Shown: piece by piece, positions 8,688-18,543 of the stretch
Position numbering within the stretch: position 1 is the stretch's first letter
Layout of the letters: each line of letters opens with the position of its first letter
Assembly (NCBI GenBank): GCA_017514845.1
Contig: JAFWIM010000112.1
Coordinates: 1-63,482, forward strand
DNA from: Lachnospiraceae bacterium
Lineage (GTDB): Bacteria; Bacillota; Clostridia; Lachnospirales; Lachnospiraceae
Direction of reading: 5' to 3'
Length of the DNA: 63,482 bases
Notes under the pieces: model-generated
What the model was told of the DNA's origin: nothing
Database searches by the model: none
What the model saw: only the letters and a program-made list of their open reading frames with translations
Translations under genes and position numbers: made by a program

Positions 8688-9299
8688 ATGTACGCATATA
8701 TTAAAGGTGAAGTCGCCGATATAGACGGCACAAGCATAGTCATTGACAACAACGGAATCGGATACAATATCACGGTTCCGGGCTCCGTCACAGATTCCGG
8801 TATCAGCATCGGCGACGAAGTCAAGATCTACACGCATTTTGCCGTCAGAGAAGACGCGATGCAGCTCTACGGTTTCATGTCCAAAGACGATCTGGCCATG
8901 TTCCGCCTGCTTCTAAATGTCAACGGAATCGGGCCGAAAGCGGCCTGCGGAATTCTTTCGGGACTGTCCGCGGACGATCTGCGATTTGCGGTGCTCTCCG
9001 ATGACGCCGCGTCTATTGCCAGAGCCCCGGGCGTCGGCAAAAAGACTGCGCAGAAAATCATCCTCGAACTAAAGGACAAGGTCGATCTTCAGGACGCTTT
9101 CGAGCTGAAAGCCGCCCACACCGAAGAACGATCCGCAAAGCCGGCGGCAAACAGCGTCGAGTCCGAGGCAGTCATGGCTCTCACGGCCCTCGGGTATCCG
9201 AACGCGCAGGCAATGAAGGCAGTAAAGGCTGCGTCAAAGAAGACAGGCGCTGTCTCTGTCGAGGATCTTCTTAAAGCCGCCCTGAAAGAACTGTTCTGA
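8688..9299 (+). CDS. ruvA: Holliday junction branch migration protein RuvA
   Basis: Binds four-way junctions and loads RuvB. The 203 residues comprise an OB-fold (1-62), tandem helix-hairpin-helix motifs (NGIGPKAACGIL and APGVGKKTAQKIILELKDK) and a C-terminal domain III (about 155-203) that contacts RuvB. AAGGAG precedes the ATG. ruvB follows 15 bases later as one operon. Confidence 0.97.
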   Translation: MYAYIKGEVADIDGTSIVIDNNGIGYNITVPGSVTDSGISIGDEVKIYTHFAVREDAMQLYGFMSKDDLAMFRLLLNVNGIGPKAACGILSGLSADDLRFAVLSDDAASIARAPGVGKKTAQKIILELKDKVDLQDAFELKAAHTEERSAKPAANSVESEAVMALTALGYPNAQAMKAVKAASKKTGAVSVEDLLKAALKELF

Positions 9300-9314
9300 T
9301 CTAAGGAGGATCTT

Positions 9315-10322
9315 ATGCCGACAAAGCGAAAAATCAATACAGACGCGACACCGGAAGATGTGCGTCTCGATCACAGCCTGAGACCCCGCTATCTGAAAGA
9401 GTACATCGGGCAGGAAAAGACAAAATCAAACCTGAAAGTCTATATAGATGCCGCCAAATTCAGGGGCGACACGCTGGATCATGTGCTGTTCTACGGACCT
9501 CCGGGTCTCGGCAAGACGACACTTGCCGGTATTATTGCAAATGAAATGGGGACGAACCTCAAAGTCACCTCCGGCCCGGCTATTGAAAAACCCGGAGAGA
9601 TGGCCGCGATCCTCAATAATCTTCAGACCGGTGATATACTGTTCGTCGATGAGATCCACCGGCTGAACCGTCAGGTCGAGGAGGTCCTGTATCCCGCTAT
9701 GGAAGATTTCGCGATCGACATCATCATAGGGAAGGGCGCCGCATCCAGGTCGATCCGGTTAGATCTGCCTCATTTCACACTCGTCGGAGCAACGACAAGA
9801 CCGGGTATGCTGACCGCCCCGCTCAGGGACCGGTTCGGTGTCATAGACCATCTCGAGTATTACACTCCCGAAGAGCTCTATGAAATCATCATCAGATCCG
9901 CAGAATTGCTGGACGTAGAGATAGACAATGATGGTGCGAAGCAGCTGGCCAAGCGCTCCAGAGGAACGCCCAGACTCGCGAACAGGCTCCTTAAGAGAGT
10001 CAGAGATTTCGCCCAGGTGCGCTACGACGGTGTGATCACCGGCGAAGTCGCCAGAGACGCCCTTGATCTTCTCGATGTGGACCAGTACGGTCTTGAGATG
10101 CTTGACCGAAAGATCCTGGAGACCATGATCACAAAATTCGACGGCGGTCCGGTCGGACTTGACACACTGGCCGCTACGATCGGCGAAGATTCGGGTACCA
10201 TTGAGGATGTCTACGAACCATATCTCCTTATGAACGGATTCATCACAAGGACACCTCGAGGCCGCGTAGCCACCCCTCTGGCAATGCGGCATCTGGGATT
10301 CCCTCTGCCGGAGGTCGAATAA
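9315..10322 (+). CDS. ruvB: Holliday junction helicase RuvB
   Basis: 335-residue AAA+ motor of the RuvABC resolvasome. Walker [10 protein letters not shown] (about residue 60), Walker [10 protein letters not shown], sensor GATTRPGML, and the C-terminal winged helix ending in [16 protein letters not shown] are all present. Start ATG follows AAGGAGGATCTT. Typical downstream partners (queA, tgt) are absent; a glycan cluster follows instead. Confidence 0.98.
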   Translation: MPTKRKINTDATPEDVRLDHSLRPRYLKEYIGQEKTKSNLKVYIDAAKFRGDTLDHVLFYGPPGLGKTTLAGIIANEMGTNLKVTSGPAIEKPGEMAAILNNLQTGDILFVDEIHRLNRQVEEVLYPAMEDFAIDIIIGKGAASRSIRLDLPHFTLVGATTRPGMLTAPLRDRFGVIDHLEYYTPEELYEIIIRSAELLDVEIDNDGAKQLAKRSRGTPRLANRLLKRVRDFAQVRYDGVITGEVARDALDLLDVDQYGLEMLDRKILETMITKFDGGPVGLDTLAATIGEDSGTIEDVYEPYLLMNGFITRTPRGRVATPLAMRHLGFPLPEVE

Positions 10323-10392
10323 GCCGATTTAGTGATATCATGCCCTGACACCGTGACGAGTGTACTTTAAGATATATAAGTAGTATAATTTA

Positions 10393-10421
10393 TTGACAAA
10401 ATAATCCATAAATGCGATAAT
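10393..10421 (+). promoter_or_regulatory. Sigma-A-type promoter of the glycan cluster
   Basis: Perfect TTGACA (10393-10398), 17-base spacer, GATAAT (10416-10421), 39 bases before the first licD start. A second TATAAT occurs at 10384-10389. Confidence 0.75.
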
Positions 10422-10459
10422 AACACACTGATGGAATTTTGCAATTGATTGGAGTCAGC

Positions 10460-11284
10460 ATGATTCAGGATGCACATAGATCAGACCTTCAGAATTATAT
10501 TTGGGATATTATGAAAGTAATTCTCGAATTCATGGAGAAAGAAGGCACTGAGTATTATATGCTGGGAGGCACACTTCTTGGGGCTGTGCGTCACAAAGGA
10601 TTTATTCCCTGGGACGATGATATCGATATCGGCATCCCCAGAGGTGAATATGAGCGATTCCTCTCTGACATTAAGAGAGAGCTACCGGACTACATGGCTG
10701 TACGAACTTACAAGAATAGCAGGAATCACCATTATTACTTCTCGCGTATAGTGGATAAACGTTATAAAGTAAAAAGGACAGGCAGTGAGGTCGACAGGCT
10801 TGAAGAAGTCTGGGTCGACATTTTTCCGTTGGACGGAATGCCGGATCGTTTCATTGAGCGACAGATCCATAAAGCAAGACTTCTGACTTCCAGGGTCATG
10901 TATCATGTCGCGACCTTCGACAAGGTCAATCTGAAAAGGCCGAACAGACCGTACTACGAAAAGGCTCTTATTCGCCTTATCAAGTTCTTCCATCTGGGAA
11001 AACGCGGAAATATGTATTTCTGGCTGAATACTATTGACAGACTCCTCAAAAAATATCCTTACAGTGAATCGAGCTGGTGCATCAACTTCATGGGACAGTA
11101 TATGTTCAGGGAGATGTTCCCGAAAGAGTATTACGGAAAAGGACGTCTCTACGACTTCGAGGAATGCCGGATGATGGGACCGGAAAACGCTGACGCAGTC
11201 CTGTCTCAGCAATACGGCGATTACATGAAATTTCCGAAGGACGCTGACAGAAATACACATGCTTCTGTGCTAATAGTAAAATGA
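10460..11284 (+). CDS. LicD family phosphotransferase, first copy
   Basis: 274-residue nucleotidyltransferase-fold protein. The LicD core is clear: MLGGTLLGAVRHKGFIPWDD then DIDIGIPR near residues 34-62, where the Asp residues bind metal. LicD proteins transfer phosphocholine or other phospho-substituents to surface glycans or teichoic acids. No choline uptake or CTP-activation genes are nearby, so the group transferred is unknown. Chosen start is ATG 10460 after GGAG; a TTG lies 21 bases upstream. A second LicD is at 12579. Confidence 0.88.
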   Translation: MIQDAHRSDLQNYIWDIMKVILEFMEKEGTEYYMLGGTLLGAVRHKGFIPWDDDIDIGIPRGEYERFLSDIKRELPDYMAVRTYKNSRNHHYYFSRIVDKRYKVKRTGSEVDRLEEVWVDIFPLDGMPDRFIERQIHKARLLTSRVMYHVATFDKVNLKRPNRPYYEKALIRLIKFFHLGKRGNMYFWLNTIDRLLKKYPYSESSWCINFMGQYMFREMFPKEYYGKGRLYDFEECRMMGPENADAVLSQQYGDYMKFPKDADRNTHASVLIVK

Positions 11285-11292
11285 CTTAAAGA

Positions 11293-11317
11293 AAGGGGCT
11301 CCGGCCTCTTTTTTTAC
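11293..11317 (+). terminator. Intrinsic terminator after first licD
   Basis: 8-bp stem AAAGGGGC / GGCCTCTTT-side pairing (one G.U) closed by the very stable C(UCCG)G tetraloop, then a seven-T run. It may set the first licD apart from, or attenuate into, the rest of the cluster. Confidence 0.8.
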
Positions 11318-11380
11318 AAATGAGAGAATGCGGGGTACGGCCTGTCCCGGTCATCCATACGCACCTTATAGGAGATGAAC

Positions 11381-12514
11381 ATGAAAATCTGTTATGTTAC
11401 TCACTTGTCCAAGCTCTCCGGCGCCGCGAATTCACTTCTGGATCTTCTGGACGCGCTGGATTTCAGTGAATATGAGCCGTTCGTTATCACAAATTCCAAA
11501 GGCGGTCTTGTGACTGAGCTGGAAAAAAGAGGGATCCGCTATAAGATCGTACCGTACGCGCCTGCGACGAACTCGGAAGAAATGGTCAAGAATATCGGCA
11601 AAAGGGTCATGAACTCCAACACGCTGAATTTTCTTTCGGTCAAGGCAATCGAGCAGGTACTGAAGAAAGAGAAGATCGATATTGTTCATAACAATTCCTA
11701 TCTTTCCGGCGCCGGCATGGAGGCCGCAAGAAATCTGGGAATTCCATATATCTGTCATCTCAGGGATTTTATCTGGGAAGACCACCACAGGACCTTTATC
11801 AATAAAACGCTCATGTATGAACTCCTCTATGACGCGGACAGAGTAATCGCCGTGAGCGAGTCGGTCAGGGATAAATTCGCGAATATTTCCAGGAAGGAGA
11901 TCGAAGTTATCCATGACGGGATAAAGACCGGTGAGTATCAGCTTCCGGAGAGAGAAATCCTCACGAACAAGCAAATCAATATCGTGCTTGTAGGCAGAGT
12001 AGCGCCGGGCAAAGGGCAGATGGACGCGATCCGCGCTGTCCGCATCGTCTCAAAGAACACGGACACGCCCGTATTTCTTCACTTATGCGGAAACATTGGT
12101 GACAAGAAATATTTCAACAGAATGCGCGATTATATTGAAAACCACAGAATAGGCTACGTGACCATACATGATTTCACGAACGATCTCACGCAGATCCGCG
12201 GAATCAGCGATATCGGTCTGACCTGTTCCAAGTCAGAGGCTCTCGGACGGGTCACTGTAGAAAATATGCTTTCTTCGATGCTTGTAATCGGTGCCGACGC
12301 ATGCGGCACGACAGAAATCATCCGCGACGGCGAGAACGGACTTCTCTACCCGGCCGGTGATTACCATGCTCTCGCGGATGTCATCATGAAGGCGATCAAT
12401 GATCCGGAAAACAGCAATAAAATGAAGGCCGCAGGCTATGCCGAAGCGGTATCCTACGATAACAGGGAGTACGCCCGAAAAATCACTGACGTCTACCGTT
12501 CCATGATACGGTAG
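11381..12514 (+). CDS. Glycosyltransferase family 4 protein
   Basis: 377-residue GT-B enzyme. The N-terminal half has the GT4-type SKLSGAANSLLDLLDAL opening, and the C-terminal half has the nucleotide-sugar signature region VGRVAPGKGQMDAIRAV plus the late E-x7-E type segment SKSEALGRVTVENML. Cytosolic, adding a sugar to a lipid-linked glycan. ATG 11381 is 6 bases after GGAG; an alternative ATG 6 bases earlier is too close to it. Acceptor and donor cannot be read from sequence. Confidence 0.87.
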   Translation: MKICYVTHLSKLSGAANSLLDLLDALDFSEYEPFVITNSKGGLVTELEKRGIRYKIVPYAPATNSEEMVKNIGKRVMNSNTLNFLSVKAIEQVLKKEKIDIVHNNSYLSGAGMEAARNLGIPYICHLRDFIWEDHHRTFINKTLMYELLYDADRVIAVSESVRDKFANISRKEIEVIHDGIKTGEYQLPEREILTNKQINIVLVGRVAPGKGQMDAIRAVRIVSKNTDTPVFLHLCGNIGDKKYFNRMRDYIENHRIGYVTIHDFTNDLTQIRGISDIGLTCSKSEALGRVTVENMLSSMLVIGADACGTTEIIRDGENGLLYPAGDYHALADVIMKAINDPENSNKMKAAGYAEAVSYDNREYARKITDVYRSMIR

Positions 12515-12578
12515 TACCATAAGATCCGGCCATAGTTCTCGTCATAAAACGTGGCAAAGGTCGGACATGAGGTATAGT

Positions 12579-13400
12579 ATGACTGAAAAAGAACTGTCGC
12601 GTGTCCATGAACTTGAGCTCGTGATCGCGGAAGAAATCAAGCGCATATGTACAAAGCATCACATTTCTTACTTTATGATCGCCGGCACTCTGCTGGGGGC
12701 AGTGCGCCACGGCGGCTTTATCCCGTGGGATGAAGACATGGATTTCGGCATGACAAGACAGAACTACGAACGCTTCGTTCGCGTATGCCGAAAAGAACTG
12801 GACAGCAGCAAATTCTTTCTGCAGACCATGGAGACTGATCCGGGCTACACGTACGCTTTCGCGAAGATAAGACTCCGGGGAACGGTCTTCACTGAAGCCC
12901 TGGCCAGGAACAGCAAAGCCCAAAACGGAATTTTTGTCGATATATTCCCCTTTGACCACGTTCCCAAAAATCATATCTGCGAGAGACTGCACGAGAGAGA
13001 GCGTTACCTGTGGAAAAACCTGCTTGCTGTGAAGCTCGGATACGACAACGGTGCCTCACGCTCAAAGATACTGCGAGCGGCCCTTTTTGTTGTATCCCGG
13101 ATCCTGCCCGCAGATTTCATCCGCGCAAGAAAAATGATCGCTTTCACAAGATATAACAAAAAGCGTGCCTCCCGCCTGGTGACAGCAGAGGGGAGCTATC
13201 GGTATATGAAAGAGAAGATTCCGGTCAGATATATCCGGAATCTTATTATGATGCCTTTCGAGGATACGGAGTTTCCCGCATTTGCGGAATTCGAACTGTA
13301 CCTTCATGCAATGTACGGCGATTATATGAAACTTCCTCCCGAGGATCAGCGCAGCAAACACAACATTTTAGGAGTGGATTTTGGACCATATGAAATTTAG
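12579..13400 (+). CDS. LicD family phosphotransferase, second copy
   Basis: 273-residue LicD protein with MIAGTLLGAVRHGGFIPWDE then DMDFGMTR, the same metal-binding layout as the first copy. Overall sequence has diverged, suggesting different acceptors or donors rather than a recent duplication. The ATG at 12579 follows GAGG at 12569-12572; an ATG 12 bases earlier lacks spacing. It overlaps the next gene by 20 bases. Confidence 0.88.
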   Translation: MTEKELSRVHELELVIAEEIKRICTKHHISYFMIAGTLLGAVRHGGFIPWDEDMDFGMTRQNYERFVRVCRKELDSSKFFLQTMETDPGYTYAFAKIRLRGTVFTEALARNSKAQNGIFVDIFPFDHVPKNHICERLHERERYLWKNLLAVKLGYDNGASRSKILRAALFVVSRILPADFIRARKMIAFTRYNKKRASRLVTAEGSYRYMKEKIPVRYIRNLIMMPFEDTEFPAFAEFELYLHAMYGDYMKLPPEDQRSKHNILGVDFGPYEI

Positions 13401-14448
13401 TATTGTTATTCCTGTCCATAATGCGGAGCAATATCTGAATGACTGTATCGACAGTATTTACAGTCAGGACGTGACAGATTTCGAAATCATTTTTGTCGTC
13501 AACGGTTCCAATGACGAGAGCGAGAATATCTGTCTCATGGCAAGAGAGTGCCATTCCAATATACGCGTGATCGTGACCGACGCGGTCGGCGTATCGTCTG
13601 CAAGAAATATCGGACTTCGCGAGGCGCAGGGAGATTACATCATTTTCATCGACGCCGACGACTGCCTTCTTCCCGGAGCACTTGACGCCTTTGAAGAGAC
13701 CTGTGTGGATCTGCCCGATATTGTGACCGCCAATTATCTGAGAAATAAACCAAAGCGCATGAGCGGTCGGGTCTCGGATCCCGATACCCTTACGTATCTG
13801 CGGGCTATGCTCGACGCCCCCGCCTTCTTCAGCGCTCTGAAGCTTACATGGCAGCCGATTGTCACTTACTGTGTGTTCGCCAAAGCTTTCCGCAGGCAGT
13901 TCCTCGTGGATAACGGCATTTATTTTGATACGGATCTCGCTATCGGCGAGGATCTCATTTTCACAATGAAATCCGTCCTCCGCGCCGGACTGATCCGCTG
14001 CGCTGACGAGGCAGTCTATTATTACAGGCCGGGCGAATCAACTGTCTCGAGCAGGCAGGATCTTAAGGGCGTCACAAAACGTCTCGCATCGGCCGGAAAG
14101 CTCATCAATATGATGGAAGAGCTGCCGGATGAGCTGCGGGAGACAGCCGGCATGAAAGTGATCGACATTATCCTTAGGAGCATAGTGATCGGCGCCTCCT
14201 GCGGCGATGAAAAAAAAGCCGCCTTCGAGGAGATACGGTCTTTTCTCAGGGAACAGAAACTCGGAAAACTGTTCGCCCACTGCCGCAGGGGCAGTCTGTC
14301 CATCGTTTCGGTCGACGAAAATATCTGCTACATGAAAATGATGGAGAGCCTCAGATACGGCCGACTCACCCCCGCATTCAATACCGCCCTGGCATACGCA
14401 GACTTTTTACAGAAGAAGAATCGGATCAAACAGCTCATTCGAGGCTGA
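13381..14448 (+). CDS. Glycosyltransferase family 2 protein
   Basis: 355-residue GT-A enzyme with the canonical opening FSIVIPVHNAEQYL, a GVSSARNIGL motif and the DXD-like IDADDCLL near residue 96 for the metal-nucleotide-sugar complex. The C-terminal third is mostly helical and is not a long membrane domain. TTG at 13381 is 5 bases after AGGAG; an ATG at 13390 is the alternative start. Overlaps the upstream licD, implying coupling. Confidence 0.87.
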   Translation: MDHMKFSIVIPVHNAEQYLNDCIDSIYSQDVTDFEIIFVVNGSNDESENICLMARECHSNIRVIVTDAVGVSSARNIGLREAQGDYIIFIDADDCLLPGALDAFEETCVDLPDIVTANYLRNKPKRMSGRVSDPDTLTYLRAMLDAPAFFSALKLTWQPIVTYCVFAKAFRRQFLVDNGIYFDTDLAIGEDLIFTMKSVLRAGLIRCADEAVYYYRPGESTVSSRQDLKGVTKRLASAGKLINMMEELPDELRETAGMKVIDIILRSIVIGASCGDEKKAAFEEIRSFLREQKLGKLFAHCRRGSLSIVSVDENICYMKMMESLRYGRLTPAFNTALAYADFLQKKNRIKQLIRG

Positions 14449-14472
14449 TCACTATTGTACGGGAGGATCATT

Positions 14473-15519
14473 TTGGAGCACAGGCTTTATTTTCTCCATC
14501 GTGACGAAGCAGCAGCCAATCATGCCGGCAGCAAGGCTGTCCGGGACGCGGAAGTCATTTTTATGCAGCTCGGTATCACGCCGCTGCCGGTGTACAGCGC
14601 AGGCAGCGCCAGGGGCATAGCAAGAAAGCTCAGGCACGGAGGGCAGCTGGCAAGGCTTCTCACTCTTCCTTTTGGTTCTGTCCTTTTTATTCAGTATCCG
14701 ATGTACAGAATGAAGAGAGATTATGTTGATCTGCTTCGGAGGGTCAGAACGCTCAGAAAACTTCGGCTTGTTTTCCTGGTGCATGACCTCGAGATGATCC
14801 GTCACGCGTTCCCGGAAAATCCGGACCTTGCTTTTCGCGACAGAGAAATGCTTTCCGCCGCGGACAGGATCATCGTTCACAACAGCCGTATGGCCGATTT
14901 CCTTGTGAGTGACTGTAATGTCGATCGAAGGAAGCTCATATCTCTCGGTCTCTTCGATTATCTGGTCGCGAAAGCACCGTTAGAATCTGCTGCAAATGCC
15001 GTTCCGAGGAGCATATGTGTAGCCGGAAATCTCTCCCCGGAAAAGAGCGGATATATAAAAGGTCTCATCGATCTTCTGCCGGAAGATATCCCCCTGAACC
15101 TCTTCGGAGTCAATTTCGATGAGGGTCTCCTGGGGAACAATGTGACATATCACGGTTCATTCGACGCGGACATTCTGCCCGGTATGCTGGATTCATCCTT
15201 TGGTCTTGTCTGGGACGGTCCTGTGTCCAATACCTGCGCGGGCAATATGGGGAACTATATGAGGTTCAACAATCCGCACAAGGTCTCTTTGTACATTTCT
15301 GCCGGAATACCTGTCATTATCTGGAGTGAAGCCGCTCTGGCCGGGTTAGTAAAGGATAATAAGATCGGCTTCACGGTATCCTCCCTCGAAGAGATACCGG
15401 AACGGCTAAGGAGTGTCACCGACGAGGAGTATATGTCATACATATCAAATCTCAAGCCTCTGCAAAGACAGGTCAGAGACGGATATTTCCTCAAAGAAGC
15501 TGTCAAAACAGCAGTTTGA
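14473..15519 (+). CDS. Probable GT-B sugar transferase (Gtf3/galactofuranosyltransferase-like)
   Basis: 348-residue protein with a weak but recognisable GT-B layout: LFIQYPMYRMK, VFLVHDLEMIR in the first domain, CVAGNLSPEKSGYI at the hinge, and a PHKVSLYISAGIPVIIW sugar-binding segment near the C-terminus. This pattern is reminiscent of the Gtf3 glucosyltransferase and beta-1,6-galactofuranosyltransferase group. Start TTG 14473 follows GGGAGGA at 14461-14467. Terminal gene of this half of the cluster. Specificity uncertain. Confidence 0.68.
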   Translation: MEHRLYFLHRDEAAANHAGSKAVRDAEVIFMQLGITPLPVYSAGSARGIARKLRHGGQLARLLTLPFGSVLFIQYPMYRMKRDYVDLLRRVRTLRKLRLVFLVHDLEMIRHAFPENPDLAFRDREMLSAADRIIVHNSRMADFLVSDCNVDRRKLISLGLFDYLVAKAPLESAANAVPRSICVAGNLSPEKSGYIKGLIDLLPEDIPLNLFGVNFDEGLLGNNVTYHGSFDADILPGMLDSSFGLVWDGPVSNTCAGNMGNYMRFNNPHKVSLYISAGIPVIIWSEAALAGLVKDNKIGFTVSSLEEIPERLRSVTDEEYMSYISNLKPLQRQVRDGYFLKEAVKTAV

Positions 15520-15551
15520 CCGGACATACAGCTAAAACAGCGCTTTAATTA

Positions 15552-15581
15552 TTGACAATTTATGGTAGAATAGTGTATAGA
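15552..15581 (+). promoter_or_regulatory. Promoter candidate for the 534-residue membrane protein
   Basis: TTGACA (15552-15557), 18-base spacer, TATAGA (15576-15581). An overlapping alternative is TTTAAT (15544-15549), 16 bases, TAGAAT (15566-15571). It lies 60-90 bases before the start. Confidence 0.55.
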
Positions 15582-15639
15582 CCCAATTATTGTCACACAT
15601 TATTTACGACACACTGATTCAGTACTTTTGGAGGTAATC

Positions 15640-17244
15640 ATGTCAAACGATCCAAACGATCGCTTTATGATTAGTGATCTCAGCAGTAAACTGAGCGCCT
15701 ATATAAACGGGGAGAATTCCGACCAAGCCTCACCGACCAGAGATCCGGCCGAGATCGAGGATGTTTTTGCGTCAGAAATACGACCCGCGAATTCTGTCCG
15801 GAAAACACCGGGTGATGACTTATTTTCCGACCTCGATCAGGCCCTTGACGCACAGCCTGATGTCAGAGAGGAACAGTTAAGAAAACAGAGAATTGCCGAG
15901 GAGAGAAGAAAAAGAGCAGAAGAAGACCGCCGGCAGCAGTTAATTAATGAACAGCAACGACAGCAGCAGCTCAAAGAGGAACAGCAAAGGCGCCGTGAAG
16001 AGCAGCTCAGACAGCAGAGACTTAAGGAGGAACAGTTAAGACTCCGCGAAGAGCAGCTCAGACAGCAGAAGCTGAGGAGAGAAAATGCCCTCGCCCGGGC
16101 ACTTGCGGAAAGTCTCTACATATTCGACCTCGATCAGACTTTCACGAGCGTGCGCTCAGGGCATTCGGTGCGCTATTCAAAGCTTTCTCCCGCAGTGAGG
16201 TCAATGCCCTCTGAGGCAGCTCTGAAAAAAGCTCTGGCAAAGATTGCGCAGGCAGACAGGGTCCGGCAGACGGAAGCATCTCATGAAGCTCCGGCAAGCA
16301 CGACATCGTACGAAGCTCCGAAAGCCGCGGCATCTTACGAGGCTCCGAAAGCCCCATCATCTTACGAGGCCCCGACGAACACATACTATGAGACACCGCG
16401 GGAAGAAATACCTCCCGCATCTCCGGTGGCAGAGACCGCTTTCGAGATTCCGCCGACAGAGACAGCCTACGATTCTTCTACTTCTAATGAAGAATCGGTA
16501 CAATTATCTCAGCCGGCACGCGAATCGCGATATGCAAAATCTCCGGATCCTCTGTACAAAGGATATCAGGAAGAGAACAGGGGCGGCGGCCGTATCGCTG
16601 TCATTATCGCGCTGCTCGTTGCGCTCCTTGCCGTCGCTGCGGTTTTTATTATCATACGCAGGTATTCTTCGAACCTCACCAATCTGCTGACCGGAACGCC
16701 GGCTGCAGGCACCACTGAAACAGCCTCTGTTACCGAGTCTTTGACCGAGTCTGAAAAAGAAGAAGCAGCAACAGAAGAAGAAAGTGAGTACACGGACAGC
16801 AGATCTGTCGAAGAAAGTCAGGCGGCAGTCAGCATGGCAATCAACGAGGAGGGTGAAATCTACCACTCAGACAGCCTGCCGACGGAGACAGATAACTCCG
16901 GTGAACTTGTTCCGGAAGATCCGACAGATATTTCTTATCTGGCATCCGTCAACAAAAAGGCTGCGGAGGATGCGATCGCCGAACTCTCTGAGACAGCTCC
17001 GAAACTATATCTGTCCTCTTACGGAATCAAGATCAAAGCCGGTGACAGTTTCAATGCGCTGTCCTATGTCGAGCGCATTGAGGATGACGCGGACGAGAGG
17101 GACAGACTCTACAGAGATATCTCCGTCGATGGCCTCGGTGACTTTGACTCAAAGATCCCCGGCACGTACGAACTCACATATTTCTGCTATGATTCCGCAG
17201 GAAACAGATCGAACAGAGCCAGGCTGACCGTTATCGTAGAATGA
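15640..17244 (+). CDS. Coiled-coil, single-pass membrane protein with extracellular Ig-like domain
   Basis: 534 residues, no recognised family over the full length. In order: an acidic N-terminal part; a long Q/R/E-rich predicted coiled coil (about residues 82-150, with repeats of REEQLRQQ and KEEQ); a basic linker; short YEAP repeats (about 224-247); one membrane helix (about 317-338) followed by RR; a Ser/Thr/Glu-rich stalk; and a C-terminal DUF5011/Ig-like domain (about 455-534, ending PGTYELTYFCYDSAGN). Likely N-terminus in the cytosol and Ig-like end outside. ATG follows GGAGGT. Sits in the middle of the glycan cluster under its own promoter and terminator, suggesting an envelope scaffold role (inference). 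Confidence 0.8.
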   Translation: MSNDPNDRFMISDLSSKLSAYINGENSDQASPTRDPAEIEDVFASEIRPANSVRKTPGDDLFSDLDQALDAQPDVREEQLRKQRIAEERRKRAEEDRRQQLINEQQRQQQLKEEQQRRREEQLRQQRLKEEQLRLREEQLRQQKLRRENALARALAESLYIFDLDQTFTSVRSGHSVRYSKLSPAVRSMPSEAALKKALAKIAQADRVRQTEASHEAPASTTSYEAPKAAASYEAPKAPSSYEAPTNTYYETPREEIPPASPVAETAFEIPPTETAYDSSTSNEESVQLSQPARESRYAKSPDPLYKGYQEENRGGGRIAVIIALLVALLAVAAVFIIIRRYSSNLTNLLTGTPAAGTTETASVTESLTESEKEEAATEEESEYTDSRSVEESQAAVSMAINEEGEIYHSDSLPTETDNSGELVPEDPTDISYLASVNKKAAEDAIAELSETAPKLYLSSYGIKIKAGDSFNALSYVERIEDDADERDRLYRDISVDGLGDFDSKIPGTYELTYFCYDSAGNRSNRARLTVIVE

Positions 17245-17255
17245 ACGAGACTTAA

Positions 17256-17291
17256 ATGTGGAATGACTGCTGCGCGGTCATTCCATTTTTA
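17256..17291 (+). terminator. Intrinsic terminator after the coiled-coil membrane protein gene
   Basis: Perfect 9-bp stem TGGAATGAC / GTCATTCCA, 9-base loop, then five T. Its right arm is followed 56 bases later by the next glycosyltransferase start. Confidence 0.85.
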
Positions 17292-17346
17292 CTTAACAGA
17301 TTTGTCCGCCGGACTCTGTATGCGACGAATCATAAAGGAGACCTAT

Positions 17347-18519
17347 ATGGCAAATATTCTTGTTTCCGGTGTGAGGATGGATATGGGCGGCACGGAAATC
17401 GCCCAAATCGCATTCATGAAAAAGCTTCTTACAGAGGGTCACCGGGTGACCCTTCTTCTGTCGCAGAAAAGAGGACCCCTGATGGACAGAGTTCCGGACG
17501 GTGTGCGGGTCGTCACGATTCCCATGAAAGACAGTATTTTTCTGGACCGCATGATGGGACGGATCATCGATGGGAGACCGTTCGCATTCCCGGTCAAGTG
17601 CATTTGCAAAGTCTTCAAAATCTGCATCGGAAAAAAAAGATTCACACCCTTCCTCATCTCGAAGACCCGACCGCTGCCGGGAACGTATGACCTTGCTGTC
17701 GAATTTCACGGTTACGGCAAATTTCCGACCGCCTACACCGCAGTCCGTGTAAAAGCCGCGAAAAAGGCCCTGCTTTTTCACGATGCGAGCATCCACTGGC
17801 TGGAATACGTGGTCTCGTATCTCGACAGGTATGACAGATTCTACTGCGTGTCGGACGCTGTCTATGAAAGGCTCTCATCGATGTTTCCGGACAAGCGCGA
17901 CAAGATGGAGGTCCTGCACAATTTCATTGACGTGGAAGAGATCAGAAAACGCGCCTCTGAGCGGGCTGACATATCCGACTTTACCGGTGATTTCAGGATC
18001 CTCACCATCGCCAGGCTGGAGCACCAGAAAGGAATCGATATCGCGATCAGAGCAGCAGAGATACTGAAAGAACGTGGGATTCCGTTCCGGTGGTATGTTA
18101 TCGGTGACGGCACCGAAAAAAAGAAACTTCGCATGATGATCCGCGCAAAGGGACTCTGTGACTGCTTTTTTCTTCTTGGCATCCGCCGGAATCCCTACCC
18201 GTATCTCAAGGCCTGCGATCTCTTCGCGCTCACGTCCAGGTTCGAAGGATACCCGGTCACGCTGATCGAAGCCAGAGCGCTGCAGGTCCCCATACTTGCT
18301 GCCGATATGCCCTGCATCAGGGAGCAGATCACCGATAATGTGAACGGCATGCTCACTTCTTGCGACCCGAAAGAAATTGCGGACAAAATCGCAAGGTTCA
18401 GGGAAGATCCGACCGCGGGAAGCAAGATGAGAGAGTGCATGAAAGGTGAGACTATTGATTTTTCGGCTGATTACAGTAAAATAGAGGCACTTATCAAAGA
18501 CGCGCGCATTTCCCTGTGA
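17347..18519 (+). CDS. Glycosyltransferase family 4 protein
   Basis: 390-residue GT-B enzyme. N-terminal VRMDMGGTEIAQIAF binds the acceptor side; the C-terminal domain has ILTIARLEHQKGIDIAI and SRFEGYPVTLIEA, the classic GT4 donor-site E-x7-E region. Start ATG 17347 is 6 bases after AAGGAG; the frame stays open further upstream through the terminator, which rules out earlier starts. Followed directly by the flippase. Confidence 0.88.
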   Translation: MANILVSGVRMDMGGTEIAQIAFMKKLLTEGHRVTLLLSQKRGPLMDRVPDGVRVVTIPMKDSIFLDRMMGRIIDGRPFAFPVKCICKVFKICIGKKRFTPFLISKTRPLPGTYDLAVEFHGYGKFPTAYTAVRVKAAKKALLFHDASIHWLEYVVSYLDRYDRFYCVSDAVYERLSSMFPDKRDKMEVLHNFIDVEEIRKRASERADISDFTGDFRILTIARLEHQKGIDIAIRAAEILKERGIPFRWYVIGDGTEKKKLRMMIRAKGLCDCFFLLGIRRNPYPYLKACDLFALTSRFEGYPVTLIEARALQVPILAADMPCIREQITDNVNGMLTSCDPKEIADKIARFREDPTAGSKMRECMKGETIDFSADYSKIEALIKDARISL

Positions 18520-18543
18520 GATTGAAGGAAGGAGGACGAACGC

